Positions 28,538-38,394 are shown, numbered from the stretch's first letter. The stretch: DNA of 64,000 nt from JAWHQP01 sp032586195 (GCA_032586195.1 JAWHQP010000005.1:1-64000); one strand, 5' to 3'. The notes: generated by a model from the sequence alone, not told the origin. Made by a program: numbers and translations.

Positions 28538-28849
28538 TTATGCTTGAATCCCAGTGATTTTCACTTCCGTGAACCACTGACGATGACCTTGTTGTTTACG
28601 GCTGTGTTTGCGACGACGGAATTTAACGATTTTAACTTTATCGCCACGACCTTGAGTCACAACTTCTGCCACTACTTTCGCACCAGTAACGACTGGGGCA
28701 CCAATTCTAACATCTTCGCCGTTAACGACCATCAACACCGAATCGAATTCAACCGTTTCACCGGTCGCCACTTCAAGTTTTTCTAAACGAACAACCTGAC
28801 CTTCGCTTACACGGTGTTGTTTACCGCCACTTTGGAAAACTGCGTACAT
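28538..28849 (-). CDS. rplU: 50S ribosomal protein L21
   Basis: 103 residues: MYAVFQSGGKQHRVSEGQVV, VTQGRGDKVKIVKFRRRKHS and the C-terminal HRQWFTEVKITGI. Binds 23S rRNA early in 50S assembly. First gene of the rplU-rpmA operon; divergent from ispB with 231 bp between them, as in many gammaproteobacteria. Confidence 0.98.
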   Translation of the reverse strand: MYAVFQSGGKQHRVSEGQVVRLEKLEVATGETVEFDSVLMVVNGEDVRIGAPVVTGAKVVAEVVTQGRGDKVKIVKFRRRKHSRKQQGHRQWFTEVKITGIQA

Positions 28850-29080
28850 AAATACTCCGCTATACGTTGTGCTTTAATATTTCAATTATTTAGAGCACAT
28901 AAAAATCATTAAAATAGGTCGCAAATTCTACGGAAAAAGTTCATTTATGGCAAGCGCTAATTTGCAATAAAATAAAAAATTTCCGAATTTCACTTAATTT
29001 GCACTGTTTGCATTCAGAAAGTTGAAAAAATCAGGTAAACTCTAGGCACTTTTAGCCTTATCTCACAATATTATTTCATC

Positions 29081-30073
29081 ATGACAACAGCAAATACATT
29101 AATGGATATCAACGCTATTCAGGCTCTGGTCAGCGACGATATGCGGAAAGTGAACGAGAGAATTTTAGCCCAGTTGGATTCTGACGTGCCTTTAATTAAT
29201 CAGTTGGGTTTTTACATCATACAAAGCGGCGGCAAACGCATTCGCCCGATGATTGCCAATCTTGCCGCTAAGGCATTGGGTTATGAAGATGACAAACACA
29301 TCACCTGTTCCGCCTTCATTGAATTTATTCATACCGCCACTCTGCTGCATGATGACGTAGTGGATGAATCGGATATGCGCCGCGGCCGACCGACCGCCAA
29401 CGCGGAATTCGGCAACGCCGCAAGCGTGCTGGTAGGGGATTTTATTTATACCCGTTCGTTCCAACTGATTGCCCAACTGCAATCGCTGCGAATTTTACAG
29501 GTGATGTCCGACGCTACCAATGTGATTGCCGAAGGAGAGGTACAGCAGTTAATGAATGTGTGCAACCCCGATACTACGGAAGCCGATTATATGAAGGTAA
29601 TTTACAGCAAAACCGCCCGCTTGTTTGAAGTTTCCACTCAAGCGGCGGCGATTATGGCTGAAGCTTCGCCGGAAATTGAAGAGGCCTTTAAATATTACGG
29701 TCGTTATTTAGGCACGGCGTTCCAGCTGGTTGATGATGTGCTGGATTACAGCGCCAACGCCGTTACCCTGGGCAAAAATACCGGCGACGACCTGGCCGAA
29801 GGCAAGCCGACATTGCCGTTAATTCACGCCATGCATAACGGTTCGCCGACACAATCGCGGCTGATTAAAGACATTATTATCGAAGGCGGCAACCGCGACA
29901 AACTGGATGAAGTGCTTGCCATTATGCAGGAACATAAATCCTTGGATTACGTGATGAGCCGCGCCCGCGATGAAGCCCGGAAAGCCGTTGACGCCATCGC
30001 CATTCTGCCCGACAGTGTTTATAAACAGGCCTTGATCTCTCTGGCTTATTTATCCGTCGATCGCGCATACTAA
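29081..30073 (+). CDS. ispB: All-trans polyprenyl (octaprenyl) diphosphate synthase IspB
   Basis: 330 residues of the trans-prenyltransferase family. The first aspartate-rich motif is DDVVDESDMRRG (about residues 90-101) and the second is DDVLDY (about 219). GGKRIRPM near residue 49 binds the allylic diphosphate. It makes the side chain of ubiquinone and menaquinone; the chain length here (C40 or other) cannot be fixed by eye. Divergent from rplU. The ATG at 29081 lacks a strong Shine-Dalgarno; an in-frame ATG follows at 29102. Confidence 0.95.
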   Translation: MTTANTLMDINAIQALVSDDMRKVNERILAQLDSDVPLINQLGFYIIQSGGKRIRPMIANLAAKALGYEDDKHITCSAFIEFIHTATLLHDDVVDESDMRRGRPTANAEFGNAASVLVGDFIYTRSFQLIAQLQSLRILQVMSDATNVIAEGEVQQLMNVCNPDTTEADYMKVIYSKTARLFEVSTQAAAIMAEASPEIEEAFKYYGRYLGTAFQLVDDVLDYSANAVTLGKNTGDDLAEGKPTLPLIHAMHNGSPTQSRLIKDIIIEGGNRDKLDEVLAIMQEHKSLDYVMSRARDEARKAVDAIAILPDSVYKQALISLAYLSVDRAY

Positions 30074-30180
30074 CGATCGGAATTTTATTGCCGAGGACAC
30101 ATTAGTATCCTCTCTTTATGTTTTCGGCAAACCGAACTTTATGACAAAGCAAACCACGCTTGAACAGCTTAACGAGAAAT

Positions 30181-30915
30181 ATGATAACTTCTGAATCCGG
30201 TAAACATGAGGCGCAGAGCAACACCTCTCGCAAACCAAAACATAAATCTGATCCGAACGCTCCCTATATCCGCCCCGTGCTTGAGTTGCCCGAAGGGCAT
30301 CATAAACTGTTGCTACACACTTGCTGTGCGCCTTGTTCGGGTGAAATCATCGCCGCGGTGAAGGCATCAAACGTGGAGTTCACCATTTTCTTCTACAACC
30401 CGAACATCCATCCGCATAAAGAATATTTAATCCGTAAGGACGAAAACAAACGCTTTGCGGATAAAAATAACATTCCATTCATTGATGCGGATTACGACCG
30501 GGCCGAATGGTTTGAGCGCACCAAAGGGTTAGAACACGAACCGGAACGCGGCGCCCGCTGTACAAAATGCTTTGATATGCGGCTGGAACGCACCGCTCTT
30601 TATGCTCATGAAAACGGTTTTCCCGTGTTTGCCACCAGCCTCGGTATTTCACGCTGGAAAAATATGCAGCAGGTGTACGACTGCGGCCGTCGGGCGGCGG
30701 CTCGTTATGATGACGTGATTTTCTGGGATTTCAACTGGCGGAAAGACGGCGGTTCGGCCCGCGCCGATAAACTCCGCAAGGAGGAACATTTTTATAAACA
30801 GGAATATTGCGGTTGCGTTTACTCGCTGCGTGATGCCAATAAATGGCGTGAAGAAACCGGACGGGCCAAGATCGAAATCGGTAAACTGTTCTATTCTTTT
30901 GATAAGAATGAATAA
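30181..30915 (+). CDS. queH: Epoxyqueuosine reductase QueH
   Basis: About 244 residues from the ATG at 30181 (a TTG at 30160 is also in frame). It contains the QueH signatures LLHTCCAPCSGE, FYNPNIHPHKEY, RCTKCFDMRLERTA and a C-terminal YKQEYCGCVYS; these Cys clusters bind the iron-sulfur cluster and metal. It performs the last step of queuosine synthesis, epoxyqueuosine to queuosine in tRNA, and replaces QueG in this lineage. An ATG at 30141 opens a 17-codon frame (MTKQTTLEQLNEKYDNF) ending just inside queH in another frame. That peptide could be a frameshifted original N-terminus or a chance mini-ORF. Confidence 0.93.
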   Translation: MITSESGKHEAQSNTSRKPKHKSDPNAPYIRPVLELPEGHHKLLLHTCCAPCSGEIIAAVKASNVEFTIFFYNPNIHPHKEYLIRKDENKRFADKNNIPFIDADYDRAEWFERTKGLEHEPERGARCTKCFDMRLERTALYAHENGFPVFATSLGISRWKNMQQVYDCGRRAAARYDDVIFWDFNWRKDGGSARADKLRKEEHFYKQEYCGCVYSLRDANKWREETGRAKIEIGKLFYSFDKNE

Positions 30916-31089
30916 CCTTGCGGATTTTATATATAATCGTTAACCATCATCGCTATGCTTTCGGCGCGTCGATAAAGCCGATGACAATGAAAGCCTTCGT
31001 AACGCCACACTTTAAACCCCGCCTACGATTCTAGCGGAGCTGATTTGCTTAATTCGGCTCGGATAGATAGCACAGACTGCCGCTGCAGC

Positions 31090-31168
31090 AAAGTGCGGTG
31101 TTGAAAATCGGAGTTTTTACAATTCAGGCGTTCAAGTTGAAACTCCGATTTTCAACACCGCACTTTGG
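31090..31168. terminator. Inverted USS pair downstream of the PTS gene
   Basis: AAAGTGCGGTGTTGAAAATC and its complement are arranged as a long stem with a loop of about 25 bases. It lies between convergent queH and the PTS gene, probably terminating both. The stretch 30916-31089 before it holds no gene I can support. Confidence 0.82.
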
Positions 31169-31182
31169 TTGGGGTTAAACGG

Positions 31183-32606
31183 TTATTCCTGATCTTTCGC
31201 TCTCACACCGAGAATTAAGGCGGCGATAAAAGCGACCACAAACGAAATCAGCATGCCTATCGAATACATGCCCCAATCTCCGCGCGGATAGAAGCGATAC
31301 CGATTAACCCCGCGGCGCCTAATGCGCTGGCTTTCACGTTAAAGAAGGCAATAAAGGCAGAGGCTAAACCGGAGCCGATCATGGCGGCATAGAACGGATA
31401 ACGGAAACGTAAATTCACCCCGAACATGGCGGGTTCGGTAATGCCAAGCAAGGCACTGACACCGGACGGAACGGCCAAACCGCGCACTTTGGCGTCTTTG
31501 TTTAACACCGCCACCGCTAAACAGGCCGCGCCCTGAGCGATATTGGACATCGCCGCAATCGGGAAGATGAAGGTGGCGGCGGTGCTGGCAAGCAGCTGGG
31601 TTTCAATCGCAATAAAGGTTTGATGCATACCGGTGATAACAATCGGCGCGTACAATGCACCGAACACGCCGCCGCCGATAAAACCGAGCGTATCATACAG
31701 CCAAGTTAAACCTTGGCTTAATAATTCACCCGCTTCACGGCCGAACGGACCGATCACGGCGAAAGCAAGAAAGCCCGTTATGAATAAGGAAAACAGCGGG
31801 GTAACCAAATTATCCAATACGGACGGCACAAATTTGCGTAACCACTTCTCCAAGGTCGCCAATACCCAAGAGGCGATCAGTACGGGAATAACCGTTCCCT
31901 GATAGCCGACCCGTTCTATGCTTAAGCCGAATACGTTCCAATATTGTAATTCGCCGTTGGCGAGTTTTTCCGCATACTGATAGGCGTTGGTTAAATCCGG
32001 GTGCACCAGCAGCATACCCAGTGTCGCCCCGAGATAAGGATTACCGCCGAATTTTTTGCTGGCGGTGAAACCGAGTAAAATAGGCAAAAACACAAACGGT
32101 GCGTTGGCAAAGGTATTGATTAATGAAGCTAAGTCCTGATACTGCGGATACAGTTCGAGCAGCGTTTTGCCCGGTTCAAACAAATCTTTGGCAGTAAAGA
32201 TATTGCTGATCCCCATTAACAGACCGCCGGCCACGATCGCCGGAATAATCGGCACGAAGATCTCCGCCAAGCCTTTAATCAGGCGTTGCACCAAGCCGAC
32301 TTTAGGGCCGTTGACTTTCGGTTTATCCGCTGAAGCCGCATCAGCCGATAGCGAGCCTTCATTCATGAGCTTTGCCATTTCATCATGTACTTTATTTACG
32401 ATACCGGAACCGAAAATAATCTGATACTGACCCGAAGTTGAGAACTGACCTTTTACGCCCTCAATATCTTCGATGGCTTTTTTGTCAATTTTCGACTCAT
32501 CAATCATGGTTAAACGTAAACGTGTCGCGCAGTGAGCAAGCGTACCGATATTTTCTTTGCCGCCGAGTTTTTCAATTACTTGTCGAGCCACTTGAGGATA
32601 GTTCAT
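31183..32606 (-). pseudogene. PTS EIIBC transporter, sucrose/trehalose class, frameshifted near the C-terminus
   Basis: The uninterrupted frame (32606 to 31257, 449 residues) has the EIIB domain with phosphorylated Cys in LAHCATRLRL (about residue 26), then the EIIC domain (FVPIIPAIVAGGLLMG, FGGNPYLGATLGMLLVHPDL, VITGMHQTFIAIE, LGITEPAMFGVNLRFRYPF). Near 31280 a single base appears to be missing. The previous frame turns into AEIGACIR and stops, while another frame continues with MYSIGMLISFVVAFIAALIL and ends RAKDQE at 31183. The corrected length of about 474 fits the family. No EIIA domain; a separate EIIA-Glc would be needed. ScrA/TreB-like; the sugar cannot be assigned. No hydrolase gene is adjacent. 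It may still be partly functional. Confidence 0.82.
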
Positions 32607-32724
32607 AAGAGTCTCCCGAGATTACAATAACAACCGGTTAAATTTTAGCGAAACAATGTCAATAACACTAGGAAAATATTGCCGGCACAAGGAGCTATTT
32701 GAGGAAGTCTCTTATCTTAGTTCG

Positions 32725-32752
32725 AAAAAAAGCCAGAACATAAAGTTCTGGC
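32725..32752 (-). terminator. Rho-independent terminator after argD
   Basis: On the minus strand GCCAGAAC-TTTAT-GTTCTGGC is followed by seven T. The stem is perfect and lies about 107 bp downstream of the argD stop codon, before the PTS gene. Confidence 0.93.
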
Positions 32753-32858
32753 AAAGGGGTTTTATGAAAATATTTAAAGTTTAGCTCTATCAAAGTCACT
32801 CTAAGATAAAACGTAAACAATTGTAAAGATAGTTAAAGATTATGTCAATAAATAAGTG

Positions 32859-34070
32859 TTATCTATTTACATAATAAGAGGACAGTACCTTCTCTAAACG
32901 GATAAAACCTTCCTCAATATCCTGCCGTTCAATGTTTAATGCCGGGGCAAAACGCAATACGTTCAGGCCTGCAACCAGAAGCATCAAGTGATTATCCGCG
33001 GCAGCCTTGACAAACTCCGCCGCTTTACCGTGATATCTGTCGATCAATTCTGCTCCGATGAGCAATCCTTCACCTCGGATCTCTTTAAATAAATGATAGG
33101 TTTCGTTAAGAGCATGCAATTTCGCTTTAAACAATAGCCCTTTTTCATTCACCTGCCGCAGAAAAACGGGATCGCTGATAATATCCACGACTTTTGCCCC
33201 GACGGCACAGGCAAGCGGATTACCGCCAAAGGTCGTACCATGCACACCCGGTTTAAAACTAGCGGCAATTTTGTCGGTCGTAAGCATTGCTCCAATCGGA
33301 AAACCGTTGGCAAGCGCTTTAGCCGAAGTCAGAATATCCGGTGTTACCCCCGTTTTCTGGTAAGCGTAAAACGCCCCGCTGCGGCCTACTCCGGTCTGCA
33401 CTTCATCAAAAATCAGCAGCGCATTGTTTTCATCACATAACCGGCGCAGTCCCTGCAAAAATGTTTTTTCCGCAGGGATAATGCCGCTTTCCCCTTGAAT
33501 CGGTTCAACGATCACCGCACAAGTATGATCGTCAATCACCGCGCTTACCGCCGCCAAATCGTTAAAAGGCACATGCACAATGCCCGCCGGTTTCGGACCG
33601 AAACCATCGGAATATTTCGGCTGCCCGCCTACGCTCACGGTAAACAGGGTACGACCGTGAAAGCTACTTTTGAAAGAAATAATTTTATCTTTCTGATAAC
33701 CGAAATGATCCACCGCGTAACGACGCGCCAGTTTTAACGCCGCTTCATTTGCCTCACCGCCTGAATTCACAAACATGACATGTTCGGCGAAGGTGTGCCG
33801 TACCAATTTTGAGGCAAGTTCAAGGGTCGGTTCGCTGGTAAACCAATTGCTCGAATGCCAAAGGGTTTCACCCTGTCGCTTCAACACGGCGACCAATTCA
33901 TCATGACAATGCCCCAGCGCGTTCACCGCAATGCCGCTGGTAAAATCAATATATTCCCTGCCTTCCTGATCCCAAACGCGACTGCCCTTGCCTTTGACGG
34001 GAATAAAATTCGCCGGCGTATAATTTTGTACCATCACTTCATCAAATGTGCTGCGTGTGTATTGCGTCAT
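32859..34070 (-). CDS. argD: Acetylornithine / N-succinyldiaminopimelate aminotransferase ArgD
   Basis: 403 residues, class-III PLP aminotransferase. NSGGEANEAALKLAR binds the cofactor phosphate, LLIFDEVQTGVGRSGAFYAY holds the Asp, and the Schiff-base Lys is in TSAKALANGFPIGAM (about residue 254). It makes N-acetylornithine for arginine and also serves lysine/DAP synthesis. HGTTFGGNPLACAVG is typical of ArgD/AstC. Two ArgR-type boxes lie 47-85 bp upstream of the ATG, which supports an arginine-biosynthetic role over the catabolic AstC. Monocistronic by context. Confidence 0.92.
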   Translation of the reverse strand: MTQYTRSTFDEVMVQNYTPANFIPVKGKGSRVWDQEGREYIDFTSGIAVNALGHCHDELVAVLKRQGETLWHSSNWFTSEPTLELASKLVRHTFAEHVMFVNSGGEANEAALKLARRYAVDHFGYQKDKIISFKSSFHGRTLFTVSVGGQPKYSDGFGPKPAGIVHVPFNDLAAVSAVIDDHTCAVIVEPIQGESGIIPAEKTFLQGLRRLCDENNALLIFDEVQTGVGRSGAFYAYQKTGVTPDILTSAKALANGFPIGAMLTTDKIAASFKPGVHGTTFGGNPLACAVGAKVVDIISDPVFLRQVNEKGLLFKAKLHALNETYHLFKEIRGEGLLIGAELIDRYHGKAAEFVKAAADNHLMLLVAGLNVLRFAPALNIERQDIEEGFIRLEKVLSSYYVNR

Positions 34071-34116
34071 AGTCTATCCTTTATCCTGTCTTTACAATGC
34101 CTTCAGCATAAAACCG

Positions 34117-34155
34117 AATGAATAATCAGTCAAATAAAATGAATAAAAAATCAAA
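34117..34155 (-). promoter_or_regulatory. Tandem ArgR operator upstream of argD
   Basis: On the minus strand TGATTTTTTATTCA (34153-34140) and TGACTGATTATTCA (34132-34119) each match the ARG-box core TGAATNNNNATTCA with one mismatch. The 7-bp gap between cores equals the 3-bp gap between 18-bp boxes known from E. coli. Confidence 0.75.
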
Positions 34156-34177
34156 ACCGTACTTTTCGCACGGTTTG
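34144..34177 (-). terminator. Terminator after tldD
   Basis: On the minus strand CAAACCGT and ACGGTTTTG pair around GCGAAAAGT and are followed by a T-rich tract (ATTTTTTATT). It lies 12 bp past the tldD stop and its T-tract overlaps the distal ArgR box of argD. Confidence 0.75.
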
Positions 34178-34188
34178 AGTCAAAAGGA

Positions 34189-35637
34189 TTAGTTGGTACC
34201 GCCCACGGTCATTTTTTCAATTTTACAGGCCGGCTGACCCACGCCTACCGGTACGCTTTGTCCGTCCTTGCCGCACACGCCGATACCATGGTCAATTTCC
34301 GTGTTGTCCGCCACCATGGAAACCTGCCGCATTACTTCAATGCCGCTGCCGATCAGGGTTGCACCTTTTACCGGCTTGCTAATTTTGCCGTTTTCAATTA
34401 AATAAGCTTCGGTAGTGGAAAAGGTAAATTTGCCCGAGGTAATATCCACCTGTCCGCCGCCAAAGTGCGGTGCGAAAATACCGAGTTTTACCGACTCAAT
34501 AATCTCATCGAATTTACTGTTACCAGCCAGCATGTAGGTGTTGGTCATACGCGGCATCGGTAAATGGGCATAGCTTTCACGGCGCCCGTTGCCCGTCGGC
34601 TGCATGCCCATCAGACGGGCATTCGTTTTATCCTGCATGTAGCCTTTAAGCACGCCGTTTTCAATCAGCACATTGTATTGCCCCGGCACGCCTTCATCGT
34701 CCACCGTGAGCGAACCGCGGCGATCCTGCAAGGTTCCGTCATCCACAACGGTACATAATTCCGATGTGACCCGCTCGCCAATCCGCCCGCTGAACAGGGA
34801 GCTTTTCTTGCGGTTAAAATCACCTTCCAAACCGTGCCCGACCGCTTCATGCAGCAACACACCGGGCCAGCCGGCACCCAATACCACCGGCATTAATCCC
34901 GCCGGCGCCGGCACGGCTTCAAGGTTCACTAACGCCTGACGCACCGCTTCTTTGGCAAAGTACACAGCGCGGATTTCACCGTTAAACGGCTGTAAAAACC
35001 AATCTAGACCAAAACGGCCGCCGCAGCCGGCACTTCCGCGTTCACGTTTGCCGTCCTTTTCCACCAGCACGGAAATAGATAACCGCACCAACGGACGAAT
35101 ATCCGCCGCCAAAGTGCCGTCCGTCGCCGCAACCAGCATTTCCTCATACACCGAACTGAGAGTTGCCGACACCCGCGTGACATAAGGGCTTGCCGCTCGC
35201 GCGGTACGATCCACCAAACGCAGTAATTCGATTTTCTGTTCATTGTTCATGCTTTCAAGCGGATTAACCGCAGCATAGCGTTGAACCGGCCGCACCGGAT
35301 TAAAGCGTACCGGTTTGATAATGCGTTCTTCCGCGGCACAGCCGATGCCTTTCACCGTCGCCGCACATTGCTGTAAATTAGCGAGGTTAATCTGATCCGA
35401 ATAGGCAAATCCCGTTCTTTCGCCGCTCACCGCCCGCACGCCGACACCGCGATCGATATGGAATCCGCCCTCTTTAATAATGCCGTCTTCCAGCACCCAG
35501 ATTTCATCCCGGCTGAGCTGAAAATACAGGTCGGCATAATCAATATTGCGGTGCGACATGGTATCAAACACATTTGACAGATCCGCCAAGCTCAGATTGC
35601 CCGGCACGAGAAGAGAATTTTGTACGCGATTTAACAT
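34189..35637 (-). CDS. tldD: Metalloprotease TldD
   Basis: 482 residues of the TldD/PmbA family (U62). The zinc motif HEAVGHGLEGD (HExxxH, about residues 260-265) is intact. Other family blocks are YADLYFQLSRDEIWVLEDGI near the N-terminus, GSAGCGGRFGLDWF, and the C-terminal GATLIGSG...GKDGQSVPVGVGQPA region. With TldE/PmbA it forms a cytoplasmic protease that degrades unfolded peptides and matures some microcins; tldE is not in this window. It is co-oriented with rng upstream, as in E. coli. Confidence 0.96.
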   Translation of the reverse strand: MLNRVQNSLLVPGNLSLADLSNVFDTMSHRNIDYADLYFQLSRDEIWVLEDGIIKEGGFHIDRGVGVRAVSGERTGFAYSDQINLANLQQCAATVKGIGCAAEERIIKPVRFNPVRPVQRYAAVNPLESMNNEQKIELLRLVDRTARAASPYVTRVSATLSSVYEEMLVAATDGTLAADIRPLVRLSISVLVEKDGKRERGSAGCGGRFGLDWFLQPFNGEIRAVYFAKEAVRQALVNLEAVPAPAGLMPVVLGAGWPGVLLHEAVGHGLEGDFNRKKSSLFSGRIGERVTSELCTVVDDGTLQDRRGSLTVDDEGVPGQYNVLIENGVLKGYMQDKTNARLMGMQPTGNGRRESYAHLPMPRMTNTYMLAGNSKFDEIIESVKLGIFAPHFGGGQVDITSGKFTFSTTEAYLIENGKISKPVKGATLIGSGIEVMRQVSMVADNTEIDHGIGVCGKDGQSVPVGVGQPACKIEKMTVGGTN

Positions 35638-35788
35638 AGCTTGCTCTATTTATAAGACGTTATAAAAGCGCAAATTGTAGCATAGAACGACAACCGGAAC
35701 CATCACCCAAGGTTGCCGTTTTAGCCGACGTTCACAGAAAAGCGCGGTGTTGAAAAAGCGAGTTTTTCAGCGCGTATAAGAATGCCGG

Positions 35789-37264
35789 CTACATCACCAC
35801 CACATCGAATTGATCCTGATTATAGAACGCCTCCATTTTCACCTGCACCTGTTTGCCGATAAACACTTCGGTTTCCGCTAAAAGACCGTGGCTTTCCTCG
35901 TTAATCAGATAATCCGCCACCGCGTGGGAAGCGTACACCACAAACTGTTCGCTGGAAAATAAATGATGCACACGGATAATTTCCCGCATGATTTCGTAGC
36001 AAACCGTTTCCACGGTTTTAATATGGCCGCGACCGTGGCAGGCGGGGCAATCGTCACACAGCACATGCTCTAGGCTTTCCCGCGTGCGTTTGCGGGTCAT
36101 TTCCACCAAGCCGAGTTGGGTAAAGCCGTTCACATTGGTTTTAACACGATCTTTGGAAAGCGCCTCTTCCAGAGAATGCAACACCCGTTCGCGGTGTTCT
36201 TCTTTCTGCATATCGATAAAATCAATAATGATAATGCCGCCCAGATTACGCAGCTGTAATTGCTGGGCTATGGCCTGGGTTGCCTCAATATTAGTGTTGA
36301 AAATAGTTTCTTCCAAATTACGATGGCCGACAAAGCCGCCCGTGTTGATATCAATGGTGGTCATCGCCTCGGTTTGTTCAATAATCAGATAGCCGCCCGA
36401 TTTGAGGTTGACTCTTTTATCCAACGCCCCTTGAATGCCCGCTTCCACGCCGTACACGTCAAACAGCGGCAGATTACCCGAATACAGCACCAGTTTATCG
36501 GTCAGCTGAGGCATAAATTCTTCGGTAAATTCTTTCACCTCGGCAAAACAGAGTTTGGAGTCGATACGGATCTTCTCAATGTCATCGCCGATAAAATCAC
36601 GCAGCACCCGTTGAGCCAGGGCAAGCTCGCCGTACAGCATAGAACGGGTCGGATATTTAGAGCGTCGTTCCAACACCTTACGCCACAAGCGTTTCAGAAA
36701 TTCGGCATCCTGCTGTAATTCCGGCTCCGAAGCGCCTTCCGCCGCGGTGCGGATAATAAAACCACCCAGTTCGTCACAAAAGGGTTCCACCAAGGTTTTT
36801 AAGCGGGCACGTTCTTCCTCGCTTTCAATCCGCTGCGATACCCCCACATGACTATTTTCCGGCATAAACACCAGATAACGCGAAGGCAGAGTAATATCCG
36901 TGGTCAAGCGGGCGCCTTTGGTGCTGATGGGGTCTTTCACTACCTGCACCACAATATCCTGCCCTTCCCGCACCAGCTCGGCAATGTCTTTCACGATAAA
37001 TTGCTTTTGCTCATCCACGTCCACGCATTCCGTGTGTGAAACAATATCCGAAGCATGCAAAAACGCGGCTTTTTCCAAGCCGATATCGACAAACGCCGAT
37101 TGCATCCCCGGCAGCACACGCGTAACCCGCCCCTTATAAATATTGCCCACCAGCCCGCGTTTGGCCTGGCGTTCAATATGCACCTCACGCAAAATTCCCG
37201 TATCAATTAACGCAATACGCGTTTCATTGGGAGTAACGTTCATTAATAATTCAACTGAACTCAT
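35789..37264 (-). CDS. rng: Ribonuclease G
   Basis: 491 residues of the RNase E/G family: S1 domain near the N-terminus (KRGLVGNIYKGRVTRVLPGM, AFVDIGLEKAAFLHASDI), catalytic DNase-I-like region with TTIDINTGGFVGHRN and IIIIDFIDMQ carrying the metal-binding Asp residues, and the Zn-link CPACHGRGH. Length and the absence of a C-terminal scaffold separate it from RNase E. It matures the 5' end of 16S rRNA and decays some mRNAs. The 5' space to cmoB is divergent. A degenerate USS-like hairpin lies between rng and tldD near 35740. Confidence 0.96.
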   Translation of the reverse strand: MSSVELLMNVTPNETRIALIDTGILREVHIERQAKRGLVGNIYKGRVTRVLPGMQSAFVDIGLEKAAFLHASDIVSHTECVDVDEQKQFIVKDIAELVREGQDIVVQVVKDPISTKGARLTTDITLPSRYLVFMPENSHVGVSQRIESEEERARLKTLVEPFCDELGGFIIRTAAEGASEPELQQDAEFLKRLWRKVLERRSKYPTRSMLYGELALAQRVLRDFIGDDIEKIRIDSKLCFAEVKEFTEEFMPQLTDKLVLYSGNLPLFDVYGVEAGIQGALDKRVNLKSGGYLIIEQTEAMTTIDINTGGFVGHRNLEETIFNTNIEATQAIAQQLQLRNLGGIIIIDFIDMQKEEHRERVLHSLEEALSKDRVKTNVNGFTQLGLVEMTRKRTRESLEHVLCDDCPACHGRGHIKTVETVCYEIMREIIRVHHLFSSEQFVVYASHAVADYLINEESHGLLAETEVFIGKQVQVKMEAFYNQDQFDVVVM

Positions 37265-37408
37265 AAAAATAGCCTAAAATTTAATGTGTTATCATTTTTC
37301 AGTGCTATTAGTCTAGCGAAAAGGAAAATGGAATAACAGAACTTATTATTGTAAAATGTGAGCTTGTTCAAATTTATCCGATAAAAATACTCAGCAATAA
37401 ACCTTAAT

Positions 37409-38374
37409 ATGATCGATTTCCGTCCTTTCTATCAACAAATCGCCACCGGCAATCTCTCCGCCTGGCTGGAAACCTTACCGCTGCAACTCAAACAATGGGA
37501 AAAACAAACCCATGGCGATTATGTCAAGTGGGCAAAGGTGGTGGAATTTCTGCCCGAACTCAATGCCGAACATATCGACCTCAAAAGTGCGGTGCTGTGT
37601 GAGCGAGTTTTGCCGCTTTCCCCGGGAGAACGGCAACGGCTGGTTTATCATCTCAAACAATTGATGCCGTGGCGTAAAGGCCCTTATCACCTGCACGGTG
37701 TGCACATTGATTGCGAATGGCGTTCGGATTTCAAATGGGATCGGGTACTGCCCCATCTGGCGCCTTTGCAGGAGCGCACTATTTTAGATGTAGGCTGCGG
37801 CAGCGGCTACCATATGTGGCGAATGGTGGGTGAAGGGGCGAAAACCGTGGTGGGAATCGACCCGACCGAGCTATTTCTGTGCCAGTTTGAAGCGGTGCGA
37901 AAGCTGCTGAATAACGATCGCCGGGCCAATTTGATTCCCCTCGGCATTGAACAAATGCAGCCGCTCGGCGTGTTTGACACGGTATTTTCCATGGGCGTGC
38001 TGTATCATCGCAAATCACCGTTGGATCATCTCACTCAACTGAAAAACCAGCTCCGACAAGGCGGTGAATTGGTGCTGGAAACGCTGGTGACGGATGGCGA
38101 CATCAACACCGTATTAGTGCCGGCGGATCGCTATGCCAAAATGAAAAACGTCTATTTTATTCCATCCGTACCTTGCCTGATTAACTGGCTGGAAAAATCG
38201 GGCTTCCGCAACGTTCGCTGCGTGGACATAGCGGTTACCTCATTGGAAGAACAGCGAAGAACCGATTGGCTGGAAAACGAAAGCCTGATTGATTTCCTCG
38301 ATCCGCAAGATCACGGCAAAACCGTTGAAGGCTACCCGGCGCCGAAACGCGCGGTGCTATTGGCAAACAAATAA
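37409..38374 (+). CDS. cmoB: tRNA U34 carboxymethyltransferase CmoB
   Basis: 321 residues. The C-terminal two thirds is a class-I methyltransferase fold with ILDVGCGSGYHMWRMVGEGA (about residues 124-143) and VVGIDPTELF. MGVLYHRKSPLDHL and the C-terminal GYPAPKRAVLLA are diagnostic of CmoB. It transfers the carboxymethyl group from carboxy-SAM to ho5U34 in tRNA, giving cmo5U. cmoA is not adjacent. Contains a uptake signal (AAAAGTGCGGTGCTG) near 37583. Followed 20 bp later by a thioredoxin-like gene, probably co-transcribed. Confidence 0.96.
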   Translation: MIDFRPFYQQIATGNLSAWLETLPLQLKQWEKQTHGDYVKWAKVVEFLPELNAEHIDLKSAVLCERVLPLSPGERQRLVYHLKQLMPWRKGPYHLHGVHIDCEWRSDFKWDRVLPHLAPLQERTILDVGCGSGYHMWRMVGEGAKTVVGIDPTELFLCQFEAVRKLLNNDRRANLIPLGIEQMQPLGVFDTVFSMGVLYHRKSPLDHLTQLKNQLRQGGELVLETLVTDGDINTVLVPADRYAKMKNVYFIPSVPCLINWLEKSGFRNVRCVDIAVTSLEEQRRTDWLENESLIDFLDPQDHGKTVEGYPAPKRAVLLANK

Positions 38375-38394
38375 GATAAAACAAGGAATAGTTT

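Noticed and set aside
30916..31089. Possible small gene between queH and the PTS gene
   Set aside because: Both strands have several stops and nothing recognisable; no family hint beyond short chance peptides.
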